From Ditylenchus dipsaci (lineage: Eukaryota > Nematoda > Chromadorea > Rhabditida > Anguinidae): a stretch of 64,000 bases of DNA. Both the position numbers and the translations under genes were made by a program. Shown one piece after another: positions 11,406-22,367 of the stretch. Within the stretch, counting starts at the first letter, position 1. The number at the start of each line of letters is the position of its first letter. Under the pieces are notes generated by a model. The model did not search any database. It was given only the letters and a program-made list of their open reading frames with translations, and had not been told where the DNA came from. The stretch spans positions 496,001 to 560,000 of the forward strand of contig SADC01001285.1 of NCBI GenBank assembly GCA_004194705.1, written 5' to 3'.

Positions 11406-12239
11406 GCCGAAAGTTTCAAGTGAAAAACTGAAAGGAACTAGGACGAATAGCAAACTTCAAAGTCCCTTTCGACTTGCCTCCCCTAACTTTTTTTGGAAGC
11501 ATTTTTTAGAACGGCACCTTATTAAATTTCTTTCTGATGCACTGAAAATTAGGACGGAGCGAGCCGGTTTCCAATTTTTATGCCAGTTTTATTGCCAAAA
11601 CTGGTGTTCAAAAACGCGAATTTTTTAAAAAACACATGTCGGCCAAATTCACGATAGGGTGTGAAGTTTTATACTCATTAGAAAGAACAACTTATTCTGC
11701 GTCGAATGAGCATTTAAACGATTGTATGTCATCAGGTTGTCACTAAATATGAACTGTTTAAATATACTGGTTTTTCTGAGTACCAAACTTCGGGAGGCCA
11801 CAGCTCGAAGAATACCAAAAAAAAGTAGCCGGATTTAATGCTATCGGTCTCAGCAGATTTATGCGTATTGTATGTTTCGTTTGAGCCCAAACACTCGATT
11901 TCCGATTTTCCGTGGGGCCCGTAAAAATAAAAAATTACAAAACTTTTCTTTTAAATCGTATCTTGTAGTTCTTTCAGGATATAGAAGTCTTTATCACTTT
12001 GCATGTTTTATCAATTAATTCAACAAATTCACGGACAAGGACGGTCAAAAAGCATCGTCGCATTGAATGATGTTTTTATAAAGGCAAAAGAGATGGAGGA
12101 AGATTTACATAGAGAAAAAATCATTTAAAAATGATATACATAATATGAGATCATTTTATAAGCCCACTTTCTTGCAACAATCAGACATAAACCCACTACA
12201 AGCTCGCAAATACAACTTTACGATGATGTAGCAAGAAGA
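11406..12239. other. No gene recognised
   Basis: Moderately AT-rich single-copy-looking sequence. No exon with splice sites, RNA gene or clear repeat boundary was found. Confidence 0.4.
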
Positions 12240-12429
12240 TACAGTCAACTTCCGATTTAGTGTACACCCTGGGGACCGGCTTCAGGTGTACACTAAATTG
12301 AGTGTACACTAAATCGAGGTTCATTCTAGTCATTTTAATAAACCGCCGGCCAAAATGATTTAATCCAGGTGTACACTAAATCGAGGTGTACACTAAATCC
12401 GGTGTACACTAAATCGGGAGTTGACTGTA
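12240..12429. mobile_element. MITE, pogo/Tigger-like ends
   Basis: It begins TACAGTCAACTTCCGATTTA and ends with AAATCGGGAGTTGACTGTA. Five copies of GTGTACACTAAATC occur inside in both orientations. Terminal sequence and TA target fit the pogo/Tigger MITE group. Confidence 0.75.
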
Positions 12430-12961
12430 ACATATTATTGTATTAGAATCCTGCGAAATTTTTACACAATTACACCGATAAAATAACGAAAGAAAAGAAA
12501 ATAAACTACAATTTATGAAAAAGTTTGAAAGCTATGAGAATTTTCCAATCTATTCTCAAACGCTTAGAGGAACGAGACACACCGAACATGTTTTTATAGA
12601 CACAAAATACATCCTTCGATATGTCTTGGATGAGAATTCTCAACGCTAGTAAAAGCACAAAAAATGAATTTTAGTATAGGACTAAATCAAGGGTTTACAC
12701 ACGAAGAGAATTAACAGAAAAACAAAACGGCAGTCAGGGTGAGTACAAAACAGCTTAACGAGTGAGCATTGGACATTTTATTCTTGACGGATTTACAGAA
12801 TAAAAAATGAAGTGATAGAAGCCCTACCGAGTCAAAACAAAAATGGCTTATCACAAACAAAGAATAGCTACAAGGAATGTTTTTATAAATGGCGCAATGT
12901 TTCTGCGAGATGAGCAACAATTGATCCTTCATTGTGATTCTCTGAGCTTCTTTGTAGATCA

Positions 12962-15280
12962 TCAGACTTGGATGATTTTGGTGTCTTTGTTAACCACATC
13001 TAAAAAATCAGATGAGCAATGATTTAATTGCAATTTAATATTATTTACAAAATTCATCTTACGCCCGCACATGCCGAGTATAACAGCCACGTTCTCGATC
13101 CAAATATTGAAAGGGATGGTAATCAGAGCACCCTTAACAAAGCTATAAAATGGTCCGTTGTGTTAAACAGAAGGTATTACCGCCATGTAGAAAAGCAACC
13201 TCCAAGGATTTTTTCTAAAACAAAGCAGTTCAAACTTATTAGGCGGCAAATCGATCATCATAGACTACCTGTATTTGTGAGAAAAAGACTTCAGTACTCC
13301 ATAGACATACATGTAAAGATTAACGGCACCTACAAATCCGACTAAACTATCTAGGACTAAGCACGGCGGCAACTGCAAATTTTTTAAGTTTTACGCGGAT
13401 AAACTTAAAATTAAAACTAACCGGAAAGAAAGGGCACAAAAAGATCTGCAGGCTGGTCAGTGGCATTGTTGCCCATGCGTACAGCGAGCTGGCTAAAACC
13501 AAAATCAATAGTTACGAAAGACGTTTATGCAACATATATAGCTTACCAAAAAGAACTTGTATTTCCATGGGATGAACTTCGAATGCACGGTCAAATATAT
13601 GCCTAAGCATATAAAACATCAACTACTGTATCGGGGCATGTCAAAAAAACATCACCTTGGAGCCATCGCTTACGTTGCTGAAGAAAATCCCAAAACGTAA
13701 AAGGACTCTTTTCATACATCTCGCCTTTAACCATTATTATTACGAACACACGACTACAACCTATTAGAGAATACTTACCTTCAATGAAATCGAACGTGTA
13801 CCCATCCCGATATGCGATCATGCTGAAGAAACAGTCTTCTGCGATAGAGCCTTCAAGACCATGATCGAACGAAACTAAATTAAGTTAACAAAACATAATA
13901 GAAGAAAAGTTTGACTCACTAGACTTTTCACTCACCTTTTTTCTCTGCTCCGTTTTGAGTCACAACAAAAGAGCCCTTCCAGCCAAACAAAGGTTTGTGA
14001 AAGCTAAAAGAGTTTTTTCTGTGAGTTTTACGCTCTCCAAAAAGTGAAATATTTTACTAATGAAATTGAAAGCGTAACTTCCCCATGTCATCGGCAACTC
14101 TATAAAAAAAATTATTCATGTTAAGATTGCAAGAAAATTACTAACCGGAAGGAATCAGAGAGGGTAGTGAACCAATTGATTATCTCGCCATTTGCATAGG
14201 TGATCACACCTAAAACAAATTTCAATTCCAGATTTTTATTTCCAGATTATGTCACCTGTCCGAATTGATGCTTGCCCTCTTCACAGAAATTTAGGATTCC
14301 ACACACCTAAAAAATCCATTTCAAAACGCTTTATTAGTCTGCATAATCACCGAATTAGTAGACAGCAGTGTCTCTTCGTCTAAATGCACAATCCAATCCT
14401 CATCCCTGAAATAATCAATGATTTGTCATCAATAAAAAAGCAAAGATACCGCAAGAAATTCACATCATCTTCCAGACAATATTGCAGTGCCCTGGCTTTA
14501 AACTTAGCTCCCGATTTAGTGCTGGATAAATTCACACTTCGAAATCAAGCACGGCATGAATATTGAAATCTATACCAATATGAAGATGGAACGACGAGCT
14601 CCCTGACTCTTGTTCTACTGCCCAAATTGATGGATTTGTCGGTGACCACTTGGAAGATGAAATTCTCCAGACCGGCTTCAAAACAAACACCGAGATTTGC
14701 TTCAATGTTTTGCTGAAAATTGAATAAAGTAAATTTTGTCTCAGACAAAACGAGTGTATTAGTTATGCCTTGACAAGCGCTGGGAAATCACCCTTGGTAA
14801 CTACTCGGAAGCAAACGAAAGGAGCCTGTAAACGACTGGTAAAGAGACAATTCTAATCGATAAAGCGTTACCAAGAGAGGTGAAGCCTTTAATTGAACCT
14901 TCTCCCTGAAGCCATTGAACAGTAACCACCCCAAAGAGTTGCAGATACCTGAAAATTTTTACTTCATAAATCCAATGCACTACTTATAAGGCGTACATTG
15001 AGGCAGGACCAACAAGGAAAGCAGTCTTAGCATGTACAACAGCACTGTTCCCACAACGCCATATCTGTAATGAAAAATTAATAAACTCTTGTATTGAAAA
15101 TAAGTCTAAGAGATACCTTTCAAATGGATCAAAGACTAACCGAGAGGACTCATCTTGCCATAAAGGTACTGCACCCACGAATATCTCGAATGTAATGATC
15201 CTGAAAAACAGAATTCTCAATAGGCATTCCAAGGCGTGAAACAATATACCACAAGATGAAAGTGAAAACATGTATGACAT
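12962..15280 (-). CDS. egh/bre-3-like: egh/BRE-3-type beta-1,4-mannosyltransferase
   Basis: Homologue of Drosophila Egghead and C. elegans BRE-3, the ER/Golgi membrane enzyme that adds mannose to glucosylceramide in arthro-series glycolipid synthesis. Exons from the start are 15280-15117, 15064-14997, 14948-14872, 14825-14769, 14712-14576, 14521-14450, 14405-14351, 14306-14256, 14209-14146, 14099-14058, 14003-13936, 13874-13779, 13724-13656, 13602-13547, 13492-13422, 13372-13269, 13214-13181, 13132-13049 and 12999-12962. Visible family blocks are an N-terminal membrane anchor then ITFEIFVGAVPLW, VVTKGDFPALVK, ENFIFQVVTDKSINL, KARALQYCLEDDVNF, WIVHLDEET (the DXD-like acidic site), GSIAEDCFF, GEMYEKSPFTF, and QQRKRW (the QXXRW motif). 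C-terminal membrane segments follow. Introns are mostly 40-70 bp. The join 14769/14712 uses either a GC donor or a GT donor six bases upstream. Three joins (14256/14209, 13547/13492, 13049/12999) leave the frame one base short with canonical sites. Family assignment is firm; whether the copy is intact is less sure. Confidence 0.85.
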
Positions 15281-15659
15281 ACTGGAAATGTTTGATTAGA
15301 GAAATTACAAGCTGAGAAAGTATACCTTGGTGTTTGCGCTGAGGGCCATGGATGGATTGAAGCAACCGATACCAGATGTAAGAAGACCCGTGCCAGCGAC
15401 ACCTGAAACCAAAATCTTTATATAGAAGGCAAAATGGGAAAAATTATCGCTATTTATCAACACGCAATGTTTTGGTTTTGAAAAATTCTCGGTATATTTC
15501 AGGGTTGAAAATTGAACTACAAATAGATAAAAACTATAAAATACAAAATATTTATTGAAGAAGCGGCTCTACCCTGTTTCGTCCCAAATTGTTTCCGCCA
15601 AAAATCGTTATAGCTCAGGGCTCCGAATCGTCCTTTTTAAAAGCTGCCGTCATACTTCC

Positions 15660-15842
15660 CCCGCAACACGCAACACGCAACAATATTTGTTGCGTGTTGC
15701 GTGTTGCGCGACTCTGTTGCGCGCAACACAATTTGTGTTGCGCGCAACGAAGCCAGGAAAATTGTTGCGCGCAACACAATTTTTACATGTTGCGCGCAAT
15801 AACATGCCATTTTGTTGCGCGCGACACCGAGTAGCGCAACAA
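15660..15842. repeat. Left subterminal array of TTGCGCGCAACA palindromes
   Basis: Seven or eight copies of the self-complementary core TTGCGCGCAA, spaced about 20-25 bp apart, alternate with GCAACACGCAACA and AATTTT spacers. It mirrors the array at 18862-19035. In Harbinger and other DNA transposons, subterminal palindrome clusters serve as transposase or Myb-like protein binding sites. That role is inferred here. Confidence 0.7.
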
Positions 15843-15983
15843 AGTAAAGATTTGATTTTCTTCCAGTTTGGTAATCGAATTGCTTGTTTTTGGGCATGCC
15901 TTTTCTTTTTCTTCATTTTGTGTATCAACTATGCTGTTAGCTCAACAATTGTCGACCAATTAGAGTGTACATCTTTCAGACAA

Positions 15984-17375
15984 ATGGAAGACTCTGCTCT
16001 ACTAAACGCTATTGCTTGGTGGTTTTTGCGCAAGAGAAGAAGCTACGTGCGGCCGGCTCATTATCAAGCAGCTTTCCAACGAAACTCCTTCGAAACTTTC
16101 TGGCGATACTACCGCAGTCCGGATGAAAGGGATTTGGTACGCTTCCTCCGATTATCGAGGGCAGAGTTCGATGAGGTCCATTCAAAGGTGAGTAGTTTAA
16201 GATGAAGATAGTTTCCTTGTACATGATTATGTTCAGATTCGTTGTCTATTGGAACACTGCCCGACTCATCTTCGACCGATACAGGACATGGAAAGGCTTG
16301 CCATTTTTCTCAGGTACTAGGAAAGATCGCTCTGCTTTTGTTTTACATCCGACGTTTAGATTCATTGCGTTTGGTCCGACCTACTGTGCAGTGGCTCATT
16401 TATTTGCGATTGGAGATTCAACCGTCTACGACATTTGCAAAGAAGTCTCTCAAGCAATTGTAACAGTCATGCAAGCCGAATTTATGCCGCCTCCGAATCG
16501 TCAGACATGGGAAGGTCTGCTGAGGGTTTGCTAGACTAAGGGAATTTCCGAAAACATTGGGCGCAGTCGATGGAAAGCACATTGCGATTGTAAAGCCTGA
16601 GCATTCTGGAGCCGCTTTCTTCAACTACAAGGTAATTCCTCGTTCCTATACTCCATGTCCTATTTTTCATTCCTGCATGTTTGAGAAATTTTATTCGATT
16701 GTCTTACTCGCCATCGCAGATGCGGAATCTCGTTTTATCGCAGTGGATGTTGGGGCCTCAGGAAGAAATAGCGACTCTACTCTATGGATCTCAAGCACGC
16801 TTAGGTCATTTCTCGAATCACCAGAAGCCGATCTCCCGCCGAGTGAAGAGGGTATGCTGCCCTATGTTTTTCTGGGCGATGGAGGATTCGGATGCACTGA
16901 TCTTGTGAGTCGTGGTTTGCATGTTCAAATGTTAAATTGAGGTAGAATACTTTAGATAATGACTCCATTCACTGACAGAGGTGCTGACACGCACGAGAAG
17001 ATCGCCTTCAATGGACGACTTAGCAGGGCAAGGAGTGCAGTGGAGCATGCATTCGGGATTTTAGCAAAGAGATGGCGCCTTTTTTTGGAACGATCGAAGC
17101 CCGGTAACATCTTCAACATCCTTTTTTGAGATTCGTCGACTTACTTGATCTCAACTTTTTTCAGGCCAGAAATCGCTCAACTCTACACGACTGCAGCCGT
17201 AATTCTGCACAATTACTTGAAACCCCTCATCAATGATGACGATGGAATATATATTCGCTTTCCAGATGATAGACGACTACTTGTTGATCAAAGAGCGCCA
17301 GAAGCCGGAAGAGTTGGAAGAAGAATTAGGGAACAATTTGTTGATGTTGTGATCAGAGGTGTATATGACGAATAA
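15984..17375 (+). pseudogene. PIF/Harbinger transposase (DDE), one frame break
   Basis: DDE-superfamily nuclease of Harbinger elements. Exons are 15984-16187, 16237-16313, 16360-16631, 16686-16904, 16956-17103 and 17165-17375, with introns of 44-61 bp. Visible family blocks are ERLAIFLRFIAFG across the second intron, IGDSTVYDICKEVSQAI, GAVDGKHIAI (first Asp), SIVLLAIADAESRF, VDVGASGRNSDSTLW (second Asp region), YVFLGDGGF (Asp), LSRARSAVEHAFGILAKRW (Glu block) and AAVILHNYL near the end. The frame breaks within GAGGGTTT near 16521-16528, where one G too many separates WEGLLR from REFPKTLGAVDG. The last junction (17103/17165) is also one base short. The upstream frame is open back to 15555, but the Met at 15984 starts the conserved part. 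Family is clear; activity is unlikely. Confidence 0.8.
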
Positions 17376-17477
17376 AAATTGATTTATAATTTTTTTTGTA
17401 TTTTTTGCCCGGCGTAAATATCTGTTGTGCTGTTTTTGCTGTATGAGTGCCATATTTTACTGCTTTTAAGTGCAAAG

Positions 17478-18315
17478 ATGTCTAAGAAACAAGCGAAGAA
17501 GAATGGCGTGGAAGACAATCAGGTGGTGCATGTCAGCGATGAGCACAAGGAATTCCTGATCGAATTGGTGGAGGAGAAACCGGTGCTATGGAATCCAACA
17601 AACGCCGATTATCCAAGTCTGGGGAAGAAGCAAGCAGAGTGGTTGGCAATCGACAATTCGTTCCTTGAGATTTATCCGGACCTTCGATTTGGAGGTACTT
17701 GTCGGCCTAAATATGGCATCTGTATAATCTTGAATTATTCAGCTCCTTTGCTGAAAAAGACATGGGAAAGCCTTACGCACACTCATCGAACAACGCGCAC
17801 TCGAATGGAAGGAAAATCTGGAGACGGTTCCGAGGACGTGGAGCCAAATTGGAAGTTTTGGACAAGATCAGTTTTCTGCGCTCAATCAACACATTCTCCG
17901 ATCAACAGTAAGAGATTAAATCTGCGTTGGTACTTTCCTACATTATTCTACAAATAGGATGCGAGCAACAAACGTGACGCCGGCTTCCCAGAAAAAGCAA
18001 ACTTCATCGAAATCTCCTGGTGGCAAGAAAGCGAAGCTGGATCCTGAGTTCGAGCGTCTTATGGAAGCGGTTGATAGCAAAAAGAAGATGTTTCCTTTGA
18101 CAATGGAAGTCGATGACCTTCTTCACCAAGTCGAGGATATGGGCGGGAAACAGATGTTCCTAAAGTGCAAAGGTAATTCATGTTTTTTCTGTGCCGTGAA
18201 CAAGATGTTGAATTCAGCGGAGCTTCGTTCCTTTATCGGCAAGTGGGAGGAAAGAATCGTTGATGTGCCAGCGCCGAAAAAGAAGACTCCCAGAACAAAT
18301 CTGTGGCAAATATGA
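17478..18315 (+). pseudogene. Harbinger second protein, MADF/Myb-like, frame-broken
   Basis: Exons are about 17478-17694, 17743-17907 and 17958-18315. 18172-18216 may be a further short intron. The start MSKKQAKK is lysine-rich. Then comes a MADF-like block: FLIELVEEKPVLWNP, DYPSLGKKQAEW, LKKTWESL, NWKF, and then ISFLRS in another frame. One missing base in the TTTT run near 17855 best explains the shift between NWKF and LDKISFLRS. The C-terminus is basic (KKKTPRTNLW). It follows the transposase by 100 bp on the same strand. Such proteins bind the element ends and bring the transposase to the nucleus in characterised Harbingers; that role is inferred here. Confidence 0.6.
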
Positions 18316-18493
18316 GCCTGAGGGAGTTCCAGGCCTCTTTGAAAGATTAGTGTTAACATTATTCTCGTTTTCCGCTGTTGTGTTGTAATTGGAAGTGTGA
18401 AGGATGAATAAAGTAGTTGGTTTTACGGTTTGGCCAGATGATTGTTTGCTAGCGAAGTACACTTGAGGGGTTCTTCTATTGACTCTGAGATAC

Positions 18494-18757
18494 CGTATTT
18501 CTCTATTAAATACCCGGAATAATTATTTTTTCAACCCTTGAAAAATCGAAAAAAAATTATTTTGAGATTTTCGGGTGCTCAACCAAATTTCAAAAAGTGG
18601 AATCAACTAAGTTCGTGGTGATTAAGAAAACGCAAACAACAAATCTGCAAAAAAAGAGTGCCTATGGAAGGGGGCAGGTCAATTAGTAGAGAGGAAGTAA
18701 TTATTAGAGAGGGGTAATTATTAGAGAGGGGGTGATTGATAGAGAAAATACGGTATA
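18494..18757. mobile_element. MITE inside the Harbinger element
   Basis: It begins TACCGTATTTCTCTATTAAA and ends TGATAGAGAAAATACGGTA. Several GGTAATTATTAGAGAGG repeats lie near the right end. Same terminal class as 1609, 7725, 22796 and 26029. Confidence 0.65.
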
Positions 18758-18861
18758 TTGAATAGAATTGGGCATAGTATAGTGAGGTCACAGAACATTA
18801 TACCCCAACTGCTTCTTTCTTGTCAATCAGGCTCAAAGCTACGGTTTCAATGATGTTGCGG

Positions 18862-19035
18862 CCCTCGTTGTTGCGCGCAACAAAATACTCTGTTGCGGTG
18901 GTTTGTTGCGCGCAACTAAAAAATTGTTGCGCGCAACATACGAAAATTGTGTTGCGCGACTCATGTTGCGCAACTCTGTTGCGCGCTACACAATTTTTTG
19001 TTGCGCCAGATTCTGTTGCGCGCAACATGTTGCGG
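18862..19035. repeat. Right subterminal array of TTGCGCGCAACA palindromes
   Basis: Mirror of the left array: about seven TTGCGCGCAAC or TTGCGCGACTC variants separated by AT-rich spacers, ending TGTTGCGGGGAGTATGA. Confidence 0.7.
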
Positions 19036-19242
19036 GGAGTATGAAGGCAGCTAAAACGATTTGTCCTTTTTTGGCACCCCAAATCTTTTTTTTTTTTGAA
19101 AATTTAGTCAAAATCTTTTTTTTTTTCGCTTCAAAATGGCATCAAGCACTGAATAAAATGACCCTTTTACTTCAAAACTAGTCAAAGTGTCCTTTTTTTA
19201 CCCAAATGTCCTTTTTTTTGAAATTTTTCATTCGGAGCCCTG

Positions 19243-20563
19243 TTATAGCCAAAAACGTTACATTTTTAATTAATTAGTTTGCTACGGGCAAATAGGAATT
19301 TTGCCGGGAGAGGGCCGTTTCGTATTCGCGTTTCTCGTATTTGACAAAACTCGTATTCGCAGAATTTGAAGTTGTGTTCTTGCATTGTTATTTCGGCCAA
19401 CTTTTGAAGTTCACTCTTCGGTAAGTTACCACTCATTTTGTAGCTTATCTTACTGGCTACAAAATGAGTGGTGACTTACCAAAAAGTAAACTTCGAAAAT
19501 GGGCCAAAATAACAACGCCAAGAACACGAATTTAAATTCTACGAATACGACTTTTGTCAAATACGAGAAACACGAATACGAAACGGCCCCTCCCATTTTG
19601 CCGCAAATAGTCGAAATTTTGCCGCAAACTGCAGTGAATTTTGCGGGAATCCGAATTTATAGTCAAAAATGACTTTGATCGCTCAAAATCCCACCCAGAG
19701 TGGCCAGAAGCACCTGAAAATTGGTTTTTTGGGGGTTTACTAAAGGCGGAGTAATTTTTTTGCAAAAATTCGATTGGCGCATCAGAATTCCAGTCCGATC
19801 AGCTGAATCGCTCAGAATTACACCCTTAACCATCCTCAACCATCTCAAAAAACCATAAATCATCTTAAACTGCTCCAGACTAGTATCTAACTACCCTAAA
19901 TCAGTGCTTAGGGTGGTTTAAGATGGTTGAGAATGGTTCAGGGTGAAATATCTGAGCGATTCAGCCGGTTGGACTGGAATTCTGATCCGCCCAATCGAAT
20001 TTTTTGCAAAAGGTTTACTCCCCTTTTAGTAAACCCGAAAAAAACAAGTTTCAGGGCTTCTGGCCACTCTGGGGTGGGATTTTGAGCGATCCAAGTCACT
20101 TTTGACTATAAAATTCGGATTCCCGCAAAATTTACTGCAATTTGCGGCAAAATTTCGACTATTTGCGGCGAAATTCCGACTTTTTGCGGCAAAATTCCTA
20201 TTTGCCCGTTTGCTACACATGGTTTTCTAACTAATTTTTTTGGATATTCTTATTTACAACCTTATAATCAAATTGATGCTAGAGTGCAGGGCTACATTTT
20301 GCTTATAATCTTTTAAATGACCATGTCTGCAATATTTGCTGAATTACCCCTAAAGTTCTCAAAAAAGTCCAGGATTCCAGAAATTTAGGGTTTCAGCAAG
20401 TATTGCAGACATGGTCATTACAACCTCATGCTCAGAATGTAGCCCTGCTCTCTAGCATCAATTTGAGTATAAACTTGCAAAAAGAATATCCACAAAATTA
20501 GTTAAAAAAACCATATGCAGCAAACTAATTAATCAAAAATGTAACGTTTTTGGCTATAACGAT
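19243..20563. mobile_element. Nested 1.3 kb palindromic element in the Harbinger right flank
   Basis: GTTATAGCCAAAAACGTTAC and AATTAATTAGTTTGC at the left are the inverted match of GCAAACTAATTAATC and GTAACGTTTTTGGCTATAAC at the right. It splits the outer repeat between GGAGCCCT and GATTTTTGG. Inside are further palindromes: 19310-19590, 19600-20205 (TTTGCGGCAAAATT modules) and 20208-20530 (with a CAGGGCTACATTTTGC motif). At least three generations of insertion are stacked here. Confidence 0.65.
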
Positions 20564-20637
20564 TTTTGGCGGAAACAATTTGGGACGAAACAGGGTAGAG
20601 CCGAAGAAGCATGGTAAAGAATATTTTCAAAAAGGGC

Positions 20638-21182
20638 AGAGGGAATTTTGCGGCTAAAAGTCGGAGTTTTGCCGCAAATAATAAGAATTTTGCCGCAAAC
20701 TGCAGTAAATTTTGCGAGAACCCAAATTTTATGGTCAAAAAAGACTTGGATCGCTCAGAATTCCACCCTGGAGCGGCCAGAAGCCCCTGAAAGTTAGTTT
20801 TTAGGGGGTTGACTGAAGGGGGTAAATTTTTGGGGAAATTCGATTAAGCGTATCAGAATTCCGGGCCTAATCGCCTGAATCGCTCAGAATGCCACCCTAA
20901 ACTACTCAAATTACCATGAACCTGAAATTCTGAGCGATCAAGCCCATCGGACTTGAATTGTGATCCGCCCAATCGAATTTTCACAAAAAGTTACCAACCG
21001 CCCCCCCCCCCGCCCCCTTCAGTCAACGACCAAAAAAAAACCAACTTTCAGGGCTTCTGGCCATTCCGAGGTGGGATTCTGACCGATCGAAATCCATTTT
21101 GACTATAAAATTTGGATTCCCGCCAAAAGTTACTGCAGTTTGCGGCAAAATTCCGACTTTTTGCGGCAAAATTCCTATTTGT
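20638..21182. repeat. Palindrome with TTTGCGGCAAAATTCC modules
   Basis: Second copy of the unit inside 19600-20205. It has TTTTGCCGCAAA repeats, then GATCGCTCAGAATTCCACCC, GGCCAGAAGCCCCTGAAA and GGGGGTTGACTGAAGGGGG, and the same blocks inverted to 21182. A C-run of about 14 bases occurs near 21000. Related cores are at 50040-50380 and 52740-52900. Confidence 0.65.
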
Positions 21183-21597
21183 CCTTTCAAAAAAGTACGT
21201 CTTTCGAAAAATTTTACTTTGACAGTTTTTTATGTCAATAAAGAGGGCTTTTTTATGCAGAGACCGAAACGGCATTGAGACTCCACCGAGCCGATTTTAG
21301 ACCCGCTTTTAGACCGCGGATTTTAGACCCACTTTAAATACCCGCTATTTACCGGTAAATGCCGAGAGATTTTACTAGGCTGGGGGATTTGGGGTCCCGG
21401 CGGGATTCGGGATCGGGGTTCCAAAAATTTCCGGGATTAGGGATCCCTGCCAGGACAATCCCGGGAATACCGCTGGATTTGCGATTTTTCAAAAAACCGC
21501 AAAGTGAATATTCTTACGAAATTTCTCGTATAATATGGAATAAAGCTGAGTTATGAAGCTTTAACTTAAGGCGCCTTAAATGTTTGCCTCAGCTTGG
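21183..21597. repeat. Short-unit repeat, no gene
   Basis: 21295-21345 repeats GATTTTAGACCCGC three times. 21376-21480 repeats GGGATTNGGGATC and CCGGGATT units. An open frame here is a by-product of the repeat. No coding evidence. Confidence 0.4.
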
Positions 21598-21706
21598 TAT
21601 GTCGCAATTTGAATTGTCGCAATGTCATTTTGTCACGATCACAATTGTGGTGACTCAAATTGTCGCAATTTGAATTGTCACAATTTGAAATGTCGCAAAC
21701 TATCGC
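21598..21706. repeat. Small palindrome of TGTCGCAATTTGAAT units
   Basis: ATGTCGCAATTTGAATTGTC occurs in one orientation at the left and inverted/tandem copies lie to the right, around a CACGATCACAATTGTGGTGA centre. Confidence 0.5.
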
Positions 21707-22186
21707 TGGCCTTCAAATTAAAAATTTTTACGCAAAAAGTGGATTTTAAAGTCATTTTGAACTAGGTGCAAAAATGACGATTTTAAAGCAGAGCCGATAA
21801 CCATGATATTTTTAAAGCAGATAGGTGGCACAAAGAAAGGCTGATATGATGCTCAAAACAGCTGTGATTTATACTTTCTCATCTACGAGATAAACACATT
21901 TTTAGAAAAAAATTTATAAGTTGCTAATTTTAACTGTAAATCATAGCTGATAGGGGTTTTTAGGCAAAATAAATACACTGCTAAATACAGCAACGAAGAA
22001 ACTTTAAAATGGGGTAATACTTGCCTTGAAGCAAAACTCAAAATGTCTAAAACGTGCATTATTAAAAAAATAGAAAAATTTAGATACTTCGAAAGACCCA
22101 CTTAGTAGTTTGAGGTTAAACATTTTGCCAGTTGTTTTTTTACCAATCCATCCTAAAAAGTTGCAAGGATTGTGATTTTACCGGCT

Positions 22187-22367
22187 CTAGTCTACAATTG
22201 GTGAAAATTTGCCTGCGTCTCCCCCCTGTTGAGTTTTTACAGCTTTTACCTTGGTCCCTCCTGTTGTTTTTCTAATACTGTTTTCAGAATGTTATTTTTT
22301 TAGAATTGAAATTAAAAAAAAGCAACAGGGGAAGCAAGGAAATTTTTGGTACCAATTGTAGACTAGT
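22187..22367. repeat. Foldback element with CTTGGTCC-CCTGTTG motifs
   Basis: CTAGTCTACAATTGGTGAAA at the left matches TACCAATTGTAGACTAG at the right. Inside, TTGGTCCCTCCTGTTGTTTT faces AAGCAACAGGGGAAGCAAGG. Confidence 0.75.

Larger units (their letters stand above)
15650..19045 (+). mobile_element. PIF/Harbinger DNA transposon, decayed
   Basis: Inverted ends TCATACTTCCCCCGCAACA (15651) and TGTTGCGGGGAGTATGA (19026-19042) enclose a transposase gene and a MADF-like second gene in the same orientation, the usual Harbinger two-protein layout. The inverted match extends outward through GCTGCC, so the exact tip and 3 bp target duplication cannot be fixed by eye. A TACCGTATTT-type MITE sits at 18494-18757. 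Both genes carry single-base frame breaks, so this copy is probably not autonomous. Confidence 0.75.
15545..20620. mobile_element. Outer inverted-repeat composite containing a Harbinger transposon
   Basis: The left flank 15556-15632 (GGCTCTACCCTGTTTCGTCC, GTTTCCGCCAAAAATCG, CAGGGCTCCGAAT) recurs inverted on the right. There it is split: ATTCGGAGCCCTG lies at 19229-19242 and CGATTTTTGGCGGAAAC plus GGACGAAACAGGGTAGAGCC at 20562-20602. The gap in the right copy is filled by the palindrome 19243-20563. It can be read as long terminal inverted repeats of one transposon, or as an older palindrome into which the Harbinger element inserted. Confidence 0.6.

Noticed and set aside
15637..15928. Cys/Arg/Thr-rich open frames on the minus strand
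   Set aside because: They are translations of the TTGCGCGCAACA array. The transposase is on the plus strand.
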